Shown here in pieces: positions 31,320 through 38,664 of a stretch of 64,000 nt of DNA. The notes under the pieces are model-generated. The model ran no database searches. It saw nothing but the letters and a program-made list of their open reading frames with translations, and was not told where the DNA came from. The first letter of the stretch is position 1; each line of letters opens with the position of its first letter. This stretch comes from Streptomyces flaveus (lineage in GTDB: Bacteria > Actinomycetota > Actinomycetes > Streptomycetales > Streptomycetaceae): NCBI RefSeq assembly GCF_014647675.1, contig NZ_BMPQ01000010.1, positions 99,049 through 163,048 on the forward strand, in the 5' to 3' direction. The position numbers and the translations under genes are program-made.

Positions 31320-33011
31320 TCAGCGGGTGGCGCGGTACCTACGCAGGGCGAACAGCAGTCCGCCGCCGGTGAGGAGGAGGGCCGCGCTGACACCCGCGAG
31401 ATTGGCCATGGTGGTGTTGCCACCGGTCTCGGCCAGCTTGGGTGCGGCGAAGGGAGGCGCGTCCTGTCGGCACCTTGTTCCGGTCGGCGGGAGGGCGCCG
31501 TCGATGAGGTAGCGGCTCGCATGAGAGTTGACGCAGCCGCTTGGGTTGAACAGTGCCGTGTGCCCGACTGCGTCGTGGGTCAGCAGGCGGGCATTGGCCA
31601 GCTCCTTCGCCATGGCCTGCGCGGCCGACAGGGGAGTTGAGGGGTCGTAGGTGTTCCCGACCACCAGGATGGGGTTCGCCGTCGGCTTGTTCCATGGGCC
31701 GCGGTAGCGGTCCTCGGCGACCGCCGGCCAGGAGGCACAGCCCGCGGAGGCCCAGATCCAGTAGCGTCCGGTGTCCCCCGCACGGGCGGCGGCGGCCTCT
31801 GCCAGGGTGTGGTACGCACCGGGGTCCCGCGGGTTGGGGCTGTCGCCGCAGAAGACCGCGGTGCTCTGTTCCTCGCCCAGGTACGGATTCGGGTTGGGGA
31901 CCGGTGGCGGGGGCGGGAGGGGGGACGGTTCCGGGGCGCGGCCCTGCCACAGGTCCTGCAGCCTGCCGGCGAGTTCCGTCCCTCCGAGCTGGACGTCGTA
32001 GAGGCTGCTCACCACGTCAGCCACCGTGCTGGCGGAGGTCCACGAGCCCACGGGCTCCTTTCGGAGCCGCTGCAGCAGCTGGTCGTACTTGTCCTGGGTC
32101 GCCTTCGGGCTGCCGGCGGAGAACGCGCAGCGGGCGGCCGTCGTGGATCCGCACAACGTGAGGAACCGGTTCACGGTCTCCGCGGCGCTGCGGCCGGAGC
32201 CCAAGCGCTGGAACGACGTGGTCCGGGGGGCCTCGTCGGAGGCGTTGTCCGTCCAGGCCTGCGGGTCCCAGTCGGCGTCGAAGACCATGGCGCGGACCCT
32301 GCCGGGGAAGAGGTTCGCGTAGGTGGCGCCCAGGTACGTGCCGTAGGAGATCCCGTAGTAGGTGAGCTGCTGATCGCCCGCCGCCTTGCGAAGCTGGTCG
32401 AGGTCGCGAGCGTTGTCGGCGGTCGACACATGGCGCAGGAGCTCGGGGACACGCTGCTCACAGCGCCGGCCCAGTTCCTCGTACGCGGCGGTGAAGGCCG
32501 CCCGCTCCTTCTCTCCCACCGGGAAGCCCGCCGCTTTGCTCGCATTCCAGTCTGCGGCTTCCTCAGGACTCGCGAAGCAGTTCACCGCGGTGCTGTTGCC
32601 GATGCCGCGGGGGTCCCAGCTGACGATGTCGAACCGCTCCCGCACCTCGCGCGGGAAGGACTCGTAGTTCTGTGGCATCTGGACCGTTCCTGGCCCGCCG
32701 GGTCCGCCGGGGTTGAAGAACAGAGTGCCGATGCGACGTCCGGGGCCGGTCGCCTTCCGTTTGACGACTGCCAGTTTGATGCTGCGGCCACCTGGATCGT
32801 CGTAGTCCAGCGGTACCTTCGCGGTCGCGCAGTCGAACGGGCTGCCCTCTGTGCAGGGTCTCCAGTTCAGCTTCGGAACCGGCACCGACGGTGTGGGCGC
32901 TCCGCCGGCCACGGCCAGGTCCTGCCCGGCCCAAGAGGCCGAGCAGGTCATCAGCGCGGCGACGACGGCGGCGTAACTTCGACGGCGCGCTGTCGGTCCT
33001 GGTATGTGCAT
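31320..33011 (-). CDS. Cell-wall-anchored tripeptidyl-aminopeptidase-like hydrolase
   Basis: A 563-residue secreted alpha/beta hydrolase of the SlpD/E-Tap family, which removes N-terminal di- or tripeptides. A signal peptide occupies about 1-35 (RRRSYAAVVAALMTCSASWA). The nucleophile elbow is GISYG near residue 220, the acid lies in VGNTYDPSTPL and the His in VGHTALFNPSG. The C-terminus carries LAETGG, a hydrophobic helix and a basic tail (FALRRYRATR), a class E sortase sorting signal of the LAxTG type. The protein is therefore expected to be covalently attached to peptidoglycan. AAAGGACG precedes the ATG at 33011. Confidence 0.92.
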   Translation of the reverse strand: MHIPGPTARRRSYAAVVAALMTCSASWAGQDLAVAGGAPTPSVPVPKLNWRPCTEGSPFDCATAKVPLDYDDPGGRSIKLAVVKRKATGPGRRIGTLFFNPGGPGGPGTVQMPQNYESFPREVRERFDIVSWDPRGIGNSTAVNCFASPEEAADWNASKAAGFPVGEKERAAFTAAYEELGRRCEQRVPELLRHVSTADNARDLDQLRKAAGDQQLTYYGISYGTYLGATYANLFPGRVRAMVFDADWDPQAWTDNASDEAPRTTSFQRLGSGRSAAETVNRFLTLCGSTTAARCAFSAGSPKATQDKYDQLLQRLRKEPVGSWTSASTVADVVSSLYDVQLGGTELAGRLQDLWQGRAPEPSPLPPPPPVPNPNPYLGEEQSTAVFCGDSPNPRDPGAYHTLAEAAAARAGDTGRYWIWASAGCASWPAVAEDRYRGPWNKPTANPILVVGNTYDPSTPLSAAQAMAKELANARLLTHDAVGHTALFNPSGCVNSHASRYLIDGALPPTGTRCRQDAPPFAAPKLAETGGNTTMANLAGVSAALLLTGGGLLFALRRYRATR

Positions 33012-33244
33012 GGGTCGTCCTTTCACGGCTGAGCGCCCACCGCCCGTTGTGCGGGGGAACATCGGCACGTATCCGTGTCCACGGCACCGCGTCCCGGGAA
33101 CGCGCGCGAGCCGGCCGCGGCCATATGGTCGAACCACGCGTCACGGTGTCGTCGGCGGCCATGCCCGGCGCCCGGTCGCAAGCTCAGTCCACCTCGTACT
33201 GCCTCGGGGCCGGATGTCAGTGCCGAGTGCTTGTATTCGGTGCC

Positions 33245-33670
33245 ATGACACCTTCGGTATTTCCCGCCCCGCCCGATCGCATTGAGCGGCCGGACGTCAC
33301 CGTCATGCAGCAGGCCACCGTCGACGAGTTGCCTCAAATACAGCAGCTCTGGCCGTCGTTCGAGAAGCTGGTCGGGCTGCGCGGACGCAAGATGTACGCG
33401 CAGATCGACGTACGCCAGAACACCTACACGGTCTGCACGCCGGTCAAGGAGGACGACCGCCCCGACCTCTTGGACCTGCAGCTCGGCACCCTGCCAGGAG
33501 GCTCCTACCTGCGCGGTCGCCTCGTCGGCGACCCGCCCCAGATCTATGAGCGAATCGGCGACGGGATGGCCGAGCTGGAGGCGATGCTGCCGGTCGATGA
33601 CACCCGGCCCCTGGTCGAGTTCTACCGGCGGCACGACCAGATCGAGCTGTGGGTGCCGATCCGGTCGTGA
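33245..33670 (+). CDS. GyrI-like small-molecule-binding protein (putative)
   Basis: A 141-residue soluble protein. The pattern KMYAQIDVRQNTYTV, LGTLPGGSYLRGRLVGDPPQIYERIG and a C-terminal IELWVPI resembles the GyrI/AraC-effector-binding fold, which binds hydrophobic cations or peptides. Assignment rests on overall strand pattern only. Its stop codon lies in the loop of a terminator hairpin shared with the convergent ribosome-inactivating-protein gene. An immunity function for that toxin is conceivable but unsupported. Confidence 0.7.
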   Translation: MTPSVFPAPPDRIERPDVTVMQQATVDELPQIQQLWPSFEKLVGLRGRKMYAQIDVRQNTYTVCTPVKEDDRPDLLDLQLGTLPGGSYLRGRLVGDPPQIYERIGDGMAELEAMLPVDDTRPLVEFYRRHDQIELWVPIRS

Positions 33671-33690
33671 CACCGGATCGGCACCCACAG
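33647..33690. terminator. Bidirectional terminator at the GyrI/RIP convergence
   Basis: A perfect 18-bp stem (33647-33664 paired with 33673-33690) around an 8-nt loop. The stop codon of the plus-strand gene falls within the loop, and the minus-strand gene ends 34 bp further on. Confidence 0.85.
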
Positions 33691-33723
33691 CCGTGGCCTT
33701 GCGCCTTTCCTCACCCCTCGTCG

Positions 33724-34710
33724 TCAGCTTTTCGACTGAAGGAGGGCGATGGCGAGGATGGCGGCCATCGACCCTGCGGTGTTCGCGATGAAGTCGACCT
33801 CGTCCGGGTTCGGGTCCTGGATCCGGAGGTCGATGGGAGTGCGGTCGTTGAGGTTGTTGACCAGCTGGGTCGATGCGTTGCCCCAACTGTTCATCAGCTC
33901 CGCTTCGGCTGTGGAGATGGTGTGCGAGCCGCCGTCGAAGGGCGCCCGGTACGCCTGCTCCAGCGGGTCGAACCTCGCGGTCTCGGCGATCGTCATGATG
34001 AAGAGCATCGCGGCGTCGGCTGTTGCTTCCGTACGGGGGAGCCTCTCGACCGAGGTGCGCAGATTCCTGAACGCCTGCTCCATCACCTGCGGGCTCAGCG
34101 TCAGGCCGGCCCGATTCCGGCGGCTGAACCGCTCCAGATCGGTGTAGCTGCCCGTGAAGTCGAGGCTTTGTACCCTGGCCGCGGCCGTACGCGGGTCTGC
34201 GCCGAGATAGCCGGGGTCGTCGCCTTTGAAGTAGACGATGTCGCCGCCCTCACCCGAGGCCGAAGTCGTGAGGTGCCAGCCGATGACGAACAGGTCCCGG
34301 GCCCGCATGAGCAGGCGGATACGCGGCGCCCCCGAGGACTCGGCGACGCCGCTGTGCCGAAGCTCCACGGCGAAGATGTTCCTGTGGTCCTTGGGATCCA
34401 GGGTGGGATCGGTCTGCAGCACGCCCTCCCGCAGCACCGCCCCATTGGTCGCCCGCTGGCGTACCGCTTTGATCATGTCCTGGTACGCCTTCGGGCCACC
34501 GTTGATGTCCCAGACGATGTCCCTGCCGTCGTCGATGGCGCTGGCATCGTCCTGGAACTGCGGGGCCACCAGGGCGCCACCGCCCAGCAGCGTGGCGATG
34601 GCGAGGAACAGGACCAGGAACTTCCCGGTCAGCCAGCGGGAACGGCGTTTGTGGCCGCGCCCGCCGGCCCGGTCGACGACTGCTTTTGCTTCTGGGGACA
34701 TGGGGGACAT
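33724..34710 (-). CDS. Ribosome-inactivating protein (rRNA N-glycosidase), membrane-tethered
   Basis: A 328-residue protein with the ricin A-chain fold signature. MLFIMTIAETARFDPLE near 234-250 supplies the catalytic Glu (about 242) and Arg (about 245); LMNSWGNAS supplies the conserved Trp (about 276); FTGSYTDLE supplies the active-site Tyr (about 189). The second active-site Tyr position reads VIGWHL, that is Trp at about 145. RIPs remove one adenine from the sarcin-ricin loop of large-subunit rRNA. A basic N-terminus plus hydrophobic helix at about 31-49 without a clear cleavage site suggests a signal anchor or secreted toxin. AAGGAG precedes the ATG at 34710. No recognisable immunity partner. 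Confidence 0.88.
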   Translation of the reverse strand: MSPMSPEAKAVVDRAGGRGHKRRSRWLTGKFLVLFLAIATLLGGGALVAPQFQDDASAIDDGRDIVWDINGGPKAYQDMIKAVRQRATNGAVLREGVLQTDPTLDPKDHRNIFAVELRHSGVAESSGAPRIRLLMRARDLFVIGWHLTTSASGEGGDIVYFKGDDPGYLGADPRTAAARVQSLDFTGSYTDLERFSRRNRAGLTLSPQVMEQAFRNLRTSVERLPRTEATADAAMLFIMTIAETARFDPLEQAYRAPFDGGSHTISTAEAELMNSWGNASTQLVNNLNDRTPIDLRIQDPNPDEVDFIANTAGSMAAILAIALLQSKS

Positions 34711-34736
34711 GTGGGGGCTCCTTCTGGTGCACAGAT

Positions 34737-34773
34737 GGATCGCTCAGAATCCACATGGGATCGCTCAGGATCC
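34737..34773 (-). promoter_or_regulatory. Two 16-bp operators upstream of the RIP gene
   Basis: GGATCGCTCAGAATCC (34737-34752) and GGATCGCTCAGGATCC (34758-34773) are near-identical, each with GGATC/GATCC-type dyad arms. They sit 21 bp apart, two helical turns, 27-63 bp before the RIP start. They lie between two same-strand genes, so they point to separate regulation of the toxin gene. Confidence 0.6.
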
Positions 34774-34860
34774 CGTGCGGGGCGGCCAGTCTTTTCAGGG
34801 GAGCCCGGACGTCACCAGAGGCAAATGTCCCTACCTGTCAGTACACAAGTGCCCCAGTAC

Positions 34861-35928
34861 TCAAGGTGATTCAGTCGTCACGACGTCGGCGACCACGCAA
34901 CTCACGTTGTCCGGTCCGCCGTTGTTGTTCGCCGCGATGACCAAGGCGCGAACTGCCTGCTCCGGGGCCGGAATTGTTGTCAGGACGCTCTGGATCTCCG
35001 CGTCCGGGACGACGCCCGAGAGGCCGTCGGAGCAGAGGAGATAACGGTCGCCCGGCAGCGCGTCGTGCAGGCGGAGGTCGGGAGCGGGAGCCAGTCCGCT
35101 GCCCGTCAACGCCTTCAGCAGGAGCGCGCGTTGGGGGTGGGCCATGGCCTCCTCCAGGGTGAGGCGGCCTTCGTCGAGCATCGACTGGACCATCGTGTGG
35201 TCGTGGGTGATCTGGAAGAGGGCGCCGTCGCGCAGGAGGTAGGCGCGGCTGTCGCCGATGTGGACCAGGGCCAGTTGGGAGCCGGTCCAGAGCATCGCGG
35301 TGAGTGTGGTGCCGTCCTCCTTGGGGTTCCGGGTCACGTCCTGGACCGCCTGCGTCGCTCCCTGGACCGCGTCCTCCAGGAGGTTGAGGACACTGCCTGC
35401 CGGAAGCGGCTCGGTGTCCAGGAACTTGAGAGCCTCGACCGCGGCCGTACTGGCGGGGGCGCCCGCCGGACCGAAGCCGTCCGCCACGGCCAGGACGCGG
35501 GTGCCCGCGTATGCCGTGTCCTGGTTGGCGGGGCGGACCAGGCCGGTGTCGGAGAGGGCGGCGTAACGCAGTTCCAGCATGGTGGTGTCCTTCCTCGGAA
35601 CCTGTGAAAGGTGGTCGACGAGGAAGGCCGCCAGGTCACGGCGGGTCGCCGTCTCGGCCTCGACCCGCGCCCAGTACGCGCGGATCTCCGCCGCGGCGGA
35701 CGCCGGTTCGAGCGCGCAGACCTGCCGTATCCAAGCCAACGGCATCCCGAGCCGCCGCAGCCACGCCACCAGGCGCGCCTGCTCCAGTTGCTCCGGCGCG
35801 TAGTAGCGATACCCGGTCTCCGGGTCCACCCGCGCCGGCCGCAGCAACTCCAGCTCGTCGTACAGCCGAAGCGCCTTCGGTGACAGTCGGCACGCCTTGG
35901 CGAACGCCCCGATCGTCAGCATGTCCAT
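34861..35928 (-). CDS. MerR regulator fused to a PP2C phosphatase
   Basis: A 355-residue fusion. A MerR winged helix (about 3-70; LTIGAFAKACRLSPKALRLYDELELL, GYRYYAPEQL) and dimerisation helix lead into a PP2C-type Ser/Thr phosphatase (about 117-350) with metal-site motifs ALSDTGLVRPANQDTAY, VLAVADGFG, VHIGDSRAYL, LLCSDGLSG and GPDNVSCV. The family dephosphorylates protein Ser/Thr under Mn2+; fusing it to MerR would couple phosphatase level or activity to transcription. Its promoter region contains a MerR-type element, suggesting autoregulation. Confidence 0.93.
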   Translation of the reverse strand: MDMLTIGAFAKACRLSPKALRLYDELELLRPARVDPETGYRYYAPEQLEQARLVAWLRRLGMPLAWIRQVCALEPASAAAEIRAYWARVEAETATRRDLAAFLVDHLSQVPRKDTTMLELRYAALSDTGLVRPANQDTAYAGTRVLAVADGFGPAGAPASTAAVEALKFLDTEPLPAGSVLNLLEDAVQGATQAVQDVTRNPKEDGTTLTAMLWTGSQLALVHIGDSRAYLLRDGALFQITHDHTMVQSMLDEGRLTLEEAMAHPQRALLLKALTGSGLAPAPDLRLHDALPGDRYLLCSDGLSGVVPDAEIQSVLTTIPAPEQAVRALVIAANNNGGPDNVSCVVADVVTTESP

Positions 35929-35964
35929 GCGCCCACCTAGTCAGTCGTTCCTCGTCCTGAACCG

Positions 35965-35995
35965 ATGCTGTGGCCTCCCCAAAGGTGAAGGTCAA
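35965..35995 (-). promoter_or_regulatory. MerR-type promoter of the MerR-PP2C gene
   Basis: On the minus strand, TTGACC (complement of 35990-35995) and CAGCAT (complement of 35965-35970) are separated by 19 bp that contain an imperfect dyad of CCTNCNCC type. This is the layout expected for a MerR self-activated promoter; the -10 is weak. Confidence 0.55.
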
Positions 35996-36092
35996 TCCAT
36001 GAGTTGCGGTTCCTTGCCGCTTGTTAGCCTGCGGGCCGGATCGCCGGGAAGGACCGGCGCACCGGAATCGACGTACGAACGAGGAGTCCGCC

Positions 36093-36986
36093 GTGACACA
36101 CAGCACCCGCATCGCGCTCGTCACCTGCCGAGAGGTGCAGGAGACGGGATACGACCGCGACCTGCCGGTGCTCGCGGGCGCCGTGGAGGAGGCCGGGGCC
36201 GAGGCCGTCGTCGTGTGCTGGGACGAACCGGACGTCGAGTGGGGCGACTTCGATCTCGCCGTGATCCGGTCGACCTGGGACTACACCTGGCGGGCCGAGG
36301 AGTTCGTGGCCTGGGCCGAGCGGTGCGGGCAGGCCACGACGCTCGCAAATCCGGCCGATGTCGTGCGCTGGAACGCCGACAAGCGGTACCTGGGGGATCT
36401 CGGGGCGGCCGGGGTTCCTGTCGTCGACACGCGCTTTCTCGCTCCGGGGGACCCGGTCGACCTGCCCGAGGAGCAGGAGTACGTCATCAAGCCCACCTCG
36501 GGGGCCGGGGCCCGGTACGCGGCCCGTTACGCGCCGGGGGAGCGGGCGACGGCCGTACGTCATCTCGCGCGGATGCACGCGGAGGGGCTGACCGCGATCG
36601 TGCAGCCGTACGTACGGAGCATCGACACGGCGGGCGAACGGGCACTGCAGTTCTTCGGCGGGCGTTTCCTCCATGCCATACGCAAGGGCGCCGTCCTCGA
36701 ACCCGGGACCGCGTACGACGAGGCCAAGGTCCCGCACCCGAACCTGCGGCCCTGGGAGCCGACACCTGCCGAACTCGCCGTCGCCGAACGGGCGTTGGCG
36801 GCGATACCCGGCGACCCCGAACTGCTCTACGCCCGCGTCGACCTCGTGGACGGAGACGACGGCGAGCCCCGCGTGATGGAGCTGGAGCTGATCGAGCCGA
36901 ACCTCTTCCTCTCGCTGCACGCGGACTCGGTGCCGGTCGTCGCGGAGGCGATCGTCAAGGTTGCTCAGCAGCGGCCTGCCCGCTGA
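36093..36986 (+). CDS. ATP-grasp domain protein
   Basis: About 297 residues. An N-terminal pre-ATP-grasp segment (VVVCWDEPDVEWGDFDLAVIRSTWDYTWR) is followed by the ATP-grasp fold: WNADKRYLGDLGAAGVPVV, EQEYVIKPTSGAGARYA (nucleotide-binding Lys), and the Mg site MELELIEPNLFLSL. ATP-grasp enzymes ligate a carboxylate to an amine or thiol through an acyl-phosphate. The substrate is unknown. GTG at 36093 is preferred because GAGGAG lies at 36081-36086. Its 3' end overlaps the convergent gene by 32 bp. Confidence 0.88.
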   Translation: MTHSTRIALVTCREVQETGYDRDLPVLAGAVEEAGAEAVVVCWDEPDVEWGDFDLAVIRSTWDYTWRAEEFVAWAERCGQATTLANPADVVRWNADKRYLGDLGAAGVPVVDTRFLAPGDPVDLPEEQEYVIKPTSGAGARYAARYAPGERATAVRHLARMHAEGLTAIVQPYVRSIDTAGERALQFFGGRFLHAIRKGAVLEPGTAYDEAKVPHPNLRPWEPTPAELAVAERALAAIPGDPELLYARVDLVDGDDGEPRVMELELIEPNLFLSLHADSVPVVAEAIVKVAQQRPAR

Positions 36987-37566
36987 CGGCCACCCGCTGC
37001 AACAGTCCCCACGTGAACTCCGCCACGCAGTCCCGTCGTACGCCCGAAGAGTCCGGCGCCGTGAACTTCAGCCCCCACCGCGTCGGCGCCGTCCCCTCCA
37101 GTGGCTGGACGGGCGCGAAGGCGTGGGCCGCCTCGTCCACCGTGCAGGACCAGGGCGTCAGGTCGTCGAGCGTGCGCAAGGAAAGACCGGCCGCGCCCGG
37201 CGCCCGTACCAGCCACTCGTTCCAGATCGCTCCGTTCGGGGCGAGGAGCACCTCGAAGCGGAGGTCCGGCCACAGGGGTACGGGCCAGAGCCGGGCCTCG
37301 CACTCCAGGTCGCCGATCTTCCGGGTCGTGACCGACTCCGGCTGGCCGAGGACGGAGTGGTAGCGCGAAGCGGCCGAGCGGGAGCGGGGGCCGCGGATCA
37401 TCGCCTGCCAGCGGCGGTTGGCCTCGCGCATCTCTGCGATCGAGACGCCCAGCTCATGACGGGCTTCCTCCACCAGGTCCGGATTGTGGTCGGCCATGCG
37501 GCGCAGCAGGACGAGCTGGAAGTCGAGCCGGGTGAAGGGGCTGGTGGGTCGTTTCGCGGCGGGCAT
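36955..37566 (-). CDS. Conserved hypothetical protein, end of glycan operon
   Basis: About 203 residues, soluble. An N-terminal helical segment (RLDFQLVLLRRMADHNPDLVEEARHELGVS) precedes a beta-rich C-terminal half with many Trp residues (LWPVPLWPDLRFEVLLAPNG, WNEWLVRAPG, RWGLKFTAP). No family recognised. The start at 37566 (MPAAKRP) is favoured over 37575 because GAGG then has normal spacing. It begins 113 bp inside the upstream FkbM gene. Confidence 0.7.
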   Translation of the reverse strand: MPAAKRPTSPFTRLDFQLVLLRRMADHNPDLVEEARHELGVSIAEMREANRRWQAMIRGPRSRSAASRYHSVLGQPESVTTRKIGDLECEARLWPVPLWPDLRFEVLLAPNGAIWNEWLVRAPGAAGLSLRTLDDLTPWSCTVDEAAHAFAPVQPLEGTAPTRWGLKFTAPDSSGVRRDCVAEFTWGLLQRVAVSGQAAAEQP

Positions 37567-38404
37567 GTGTCCCATCCTCGCGGACACGCGTTCCATCGTC
37601 GCGTACGGACCGCTCGTCGCGTACGGGGTGTTCGCCCGGACGGCGGCCGTCCGGGAGGAACAGGACGGAGTTCACGTACCGGATGTACCGGTGGCCGCGG
37701 AACGGCAGCACCCGGCGGACCAGGCCCTGGGAGACGACGTGGGAGGCGCGCTCCTGGTGGGCCTCCAGGTCGAAGGAGGACAGGGGGAGCCAGGTGTCGC
37801 CGGGCAGGACCCAGCCCTCGTAACCGTGCTGGGCGAGGTGGGAGACGACCGGGGCGATCGGCTGGATGCGGGCTTCCAGCTCGATGAACAGGGCCGGCCG
37901 GTCGCGGGTCAGCAGGGCGGTGGCGCCGTGCAGGACCGCCAGTTCGTTGCCGTCGACGTCGATCTTGACGAAGCCGACGTCGTGGAGGTCCAGGCTGTCC
38001 AGGGTGACGCAGGGGACGTCCAGGGCGCGGGCGTGGATGTCCCGGCGGATGAGTGAGGAGACGCCGCGGTCGCCCTGGTCGCCGGGCGGCAGCCACAGCC
38101 GGGCGGTGCCCGGGCGGTCGCTGGCGGCGGCGCGGACCACCCGTACGTTGCCGGGGGTGGCGTCGGTCAGTAAGCGGGCCAGGTGCGGCACCGGCTCGAC
38201 GGTCACCACACGGCGGGCCCGGTCCGACAGACGGCGCGTCCAGGGGCCGTACCAGCCGCCGACGTCCACGGCCGTGCCGCAGTCCGGCGGGCACAGCTCG
38301 GGGAGCCGGGCCAGCTCGGGCTCGAAGCGCGGGTAGACGAACCGGGCCGCCGCGGCGACGACGCGGAGCGGGATGAAGGGGGCTAGACGGGCCGCCAGGG
38401 TCAT
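37454..38404 (-). CDS. FkbM-family methyltransferase
   Basis: A 316-residue SAM-dependent methyltransferase. Motif I TAVDVGGWYGPWTRRL lies near residue 44, FVKIDVDGNELAVLHGA near 144, and the FkbM hallmark VKIDVDGxE is complete. FkbM enzymes O-methylate hydroxyls on polyketides or sugars. In this operon a glycan substrate is likely (inferred). The last 50 or so residues are Arg/Pro/His-rich and overlap the next gene by 113 bp in another frame, suggesting loss of an earlier stop. Its ATG overlaps the Trm112-like stop by 4 bp. Confidence 0.88.
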   Translation of the reverse strand: MTLAARLAPFIPLRVVAAAARFVYPRFEPELARLPELCPPDCGTAVDVGGWYGPWTRRLSDRARRVVTVEPVPHLARLLTDATPGNVRVVRAAASDRPGTARLWLPPGDQGDRGVSSLIRRDIHARALDVPCVTLDSLDLHDVGFVKIDVDGNELAVLHGATALLTRDRPALFIELEARIQPIAPVVSHLAQHGYEGWVLPGDTWLPLSSFDLEAHQERASHVVSQGLVRRVLPFRGHRYIRYVNSVLFLPDGRRPGEHPVRDERSVRDDGTRVREDGTHARRETTHQPLHPARLPARPAAPHGRPQSGPGGGSPS

Positions 38405-38664
38405 GAGGTGATCCCGGGGGTCTGGGGGTTTCCCCCAGTTATACGCAGCAGCAGTTGCTCGTGTTCGTCCTCGGTCACCTGCTCGCCGGAGGACGGGAGG
38501 AGCTGGGGTATGCCGTCGATGATCGGGTAACGGCGTTGCAGGCGTGGGTTGTAGAGGGCGTCGCCCGGCCCTCCCGGCTCCTCCGGTTCCTGTGCGAGGA
38601 GGTGCAGGGGCCCCTTGTCCAGCGGGCAGGCCAGGATCTTCAGGAGCGGGTCGTCAGGGTTCAT
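38401..38664 (-). CDS. Trm112-like small protein
   Basis: 87 residues with the Trm112 fold pattern LLKILACPLDKGPLHLL and YNPRLQRRYPIIDGIPQLL. In eukaryotes and archaea Trm112 activates methyltransferases; bacterial homologues sit beside methyltransferase and glycosyltransferase genes, as here. Only one Cys of the zinc ribbon remains (ACPLDKG), so zinc binding is doubtful. A partner among the operon methyltransferases is a reasonable inference. It overlaps both neighbours by 4 bp. Confidence 0.88.
   Translation of the reverse strand: MNPDDPLLKILACPLDKGPLHLLAQEPEEPGGPGDALYNPRLQRRYPIIDGIPQLLPSSGEQVTEDEHEQLLLRITGGNPQTPGITS

Noticed and set aside
33245..33670. Immunity protein for the neighbouring RIP
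   Set aside because: It is convergent rather than co-transcribed, looks like a GyrI fold, and no immunity family for bacterial RIPs supports the idea.
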